Origin: Deltaproteobacteria bacterium
GTDB lineage: Bacteria; Desulfobacterota; DSM-4660; Desulfatiglandales; B25-G16
Length of the DNA: 5,728 nt
Direction of reading: 5' to 3'
Assembly: GCA_019308645.1 (NCBI GenBank)
Contig: JAFDHR010000165.1
Coordinates: forward strand, 1 to 5,728
Shown piece after piece: positions 4,440 through 5,728 of this stretch. A program made the position numbers and the translations under genes. How positions within the stretch are numbered: the stretch's first letter is position 1; the number at the start of each line of letters is the position of its first letter. Under the pieces are notes generated by a model. The model was not told the DNA's origin. It was given only the letters and a program-made list of their open reading frames with translations, and did no database searches.

Positions 4440-5639
4440 ATGTTTTCATTTAAGCTTTTAGCAAAGGATAAGGCGGCACGGGCAGGTGAAATTGTTACTC
4501 CTCATGGCGCTATCCAAACACCCTCATTTATCCCTGTGGGGACTCTGGCAACGGTAAAGGGTCTATCAGTAGAGGATCTTCGCCGAATTGGGAGCCAGGT
4601 CATTATTGCCAACACCTATCATCTGCATCTGCAACCAGGAGAAGATCTCATAGAGAAAATGGGAGGGCTTCATCAATTTATGGGCTGGGAAGGTCCGCTC
4701 ATAACCGACTCTGGTGGTTTTCAGATTTTTAGCCTTGGTGCAGCTAAAGAACACGGGGTGGGGAAAATCGTATCCATCTTTCCCTATGGGAAAAATCACG
4801 GTGGGCACATAAGTTCGAAAAAAGGGAAACCCCTGGTAAATGTTGATGAAGATGGAGTGGAATTTATCTCATACCGGAATGGCACACAACATCGGTTCAC
4901 ACCTGAGCGGGTAATAGAGATAGAAAGGAAACTCGGTGCAGATATTATACTTGTATTGGATGAGTGTACCTCCCCCCTTCATGATTACGAATACACTACA
5001 AAGGCAATGGACAGAACCCACCGCTGGGCCATCAGGGCACTGAAGGAATTTAAGCGCACTTCCTTTAAGAGTCAGGCGCTTTTTGGAATCGTTCAGGGTG
5101 GAGCGTATCAAGATTTGAGGGAGAGGAGTGCTCGATTTATTTCGGGGCAAGACTTTGATGGCTATGCCATTGGTGGCTCTCTTGGAAAATCTACAGAAGA
5201 GATGCACCAGGTCTTGGAATGGACAATCCCTTCCCTTCCCCAGGATAAGCCGCGGCATCTTTTAGGGATCGGTGAGATAGGGGATATATTTGAAGTAGTA
5301 AAGCGAGGGGTAGATCTCTTTGACTGTGTGTTACCCACACGGTTGGCACGCACCGGCACGCTTTTTACAAAAGAAGCGGAGAGGTTTCGGATGCATATCC
5401 GTAATGCACAATATACAAATGATCCCCGCCCGATCGAAAATGGATGCGATTGCTATACGTGTCGCAATTTTTCAAGGGCGTATCTCCGACACCTGTTTAT
5501 GGCCAAAGAGCTTTTGGCAATACAACTGGCAAGCATCCACAATCTGTATTTTCTGGAATCACTGATGCGCCAAATACGCACTGCGATAAAAGAAAAAAGG
5601 CTTGCGGAACTGAAAAAAGAATGGTTTTCTACAACATAA
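4440..5639 (+). CDS. tgt: tRNA-guanine(34) transglycosylase (Tgt), probable queuine-accepting type
   Basis: Exchanges guanine-34 in the anticodon of tRNAs with GUN anticodons (Asp, Asn, His, Tyr) for a 7-deazaguanine base. The 399-residue protein carries the full catalytic set: general acid D90 in TDSGGFQ, DECTS at 174-178, FGIVQGG at 215-221, nucleophile D295 in FDCVLPTRLARTG, and zinc ligands C336, C338, C341 and H367. Two features differ from preQ1-using bacterial enzymes. The substrate loop reads GGSLGKS (245-251) instead of GGLAVGEG, removing the bulky Val and the Glu that contacts preQ1. An insertion of about 30 residues lies at about 101-135, making the protein longer than the usual 370-385. 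Both recall, from memory, chlamydial Tgt, which uses queuine. An in-frame stop two codons upstream fixes the ATG; its Shine-Dalgarno sequence is weak. The adjacent qng1 supports queuine salvage. Confidence 0.96.
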   Translation: MFSFKLLAKDKAARAGEIVTPHGAIQTPSFIPVGTLATVKGLSVEDLRRIGSQVIIANTYHLHLQPGEDLIEKMGGLHQFMGWEGPLITDSGGFQIFSLGAAKEHGVGKIVSIFPYGKNHGGHISSKKGKPLVNVDEDGVEFISYRNGTQHRFTPERVIEIERKLGADIILVLDECTSPLHDYEYTTKAMDRTHRWAIRALKEFKRTSFKSQALFGIVQGGAYQDLRERSARFISGQDFDGYAIGGSLGKSTEEMHQVLEWTIPSLPQDKPRHLLGIGEIGDIFEVVKRGVDLFDCVLPTRLARTGTLFTKEAERFRMHIRNAQYTNDPRPIENGCDCYTCRNFSRAYLRHLFMAKELLAIQLASIHNLYFLESLMRQIRTAIKEKRLAELKKEWFSTT

Positions 5640-5654
5640 TCAAGCTGAACTTAG

Positions 5655-5678
5655 CCCCGACATGTCGGGGAACTTTTT
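5655..5678 (+). terminator. Intrinsic terminator after tgt
   Basis: CCCCGACATGTCGGGG is a perfect 16-base palindrome that folds as a 6-bp GC-rich stem with a CATG loop. Three bases later comes TTTTT. It lies 15 bases after the tgt stop. Confidence 0.65.
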
Positions 5679-5680
5679 CG

Positions 5681-5707
5681 ACAGGATTCACAGGATTAAC
5701 CGGATTA
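5681..5707 (+). repeat. Three 9-base ACAGGATTN units after tgt
   Basis: ACAGGATTC, ACAGGATTA and ACCGGATTA are contiguous and directly follow the terminator. They match the triplet array at 4135-4161 in unit length, copy number and sequence. Confidence 0.55.
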
Positions 5708-5728
5708 AATAAATATTGAACATTCACC

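Noticed and set aside
4566..5359. Minus-strand reading frames opposite tgt
   Set aside because: They are antisense shadows of a gene whose catalytic motifs are intact.

Overview
The window looks like a bacterial chromosome segment of moderate to low GC that joins two different kinds of DNA. On the left (about 1-2384) is a minus-strand run of small, AT-rich, unrelated genes separated by imperfect palindromes with attC architecture. This is part of an integron gene-cassette array. On the right (about 3108-5678) is a plus-strand housekeeping island for the modified nucleoside queuosine. The organism cannot be named from the sequence. The Tgt resembles, from memory, the chlamydial queuine-accepting type, and the spacers carry GGTTCAA, CACAGAGTGCACAGAG and ACAGGATT repeats. 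A PVC-type bacterium, for example an anammox planctomycete, is therefore a reasonable but weakly supported guess.

Cassette array, read on the minus strand from right to left. Cassette A (about 2383-1548) encodes a membrane-anchored, helix-rich protein whose frame is broken at a run of eight A's; its stop codon overlaps its attC (1542-1596). Cassette B (1547-917) encodes a 171-residue single-pass membrane protein with an exported beta-rich domain and ends in a second attC (911-983). Cassette C (from 916 leftward) encodes a 275-residue protein with a Schlafen-type AlbA_2 domain. Its attC is not convincingly inside the window. Both attC sites share the same plan: two 6-bp stem blocks separated by one extrahelical G and a short unpaired spacer, framed by GTTAT-type core sites. 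No integron integrase is visible, so the array is either a CALIN (attC cluster lacking an integrase) or has lost its integrase side. A GTTATGA heptamer at 2378-2384 is a possible right boundary.

The gene-free stretch 2321-3107 holds a nested hairpin (2523-2573), an inverted repeat built from GGTTCAA units (2736-2835) and a smaller hairpin (2888-2914). It ends in the probable promoter region of the next gene.

Queuosine island. The gene at 3108-4070 encodes a Qng1/DUF2419 queuosine-5'-phosphate glycosidase that frees queuine. The gene at 4440-5639 is tgt, the tRNA-guanine transglycosylase that places the base at tRNA position 34. This Tgt has a GGSLG loop where preQ1-type bacterial enzymes have GGLAVG, plus an insertion of about 30 residues. 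Together these suggest a two-step salvage route in which queuine is released from a nucleotide and inserted directly. The 369-base spacer between the two genes is an elaborate nest of inverted repeats, and a good intrinsic terminator follows tgt.
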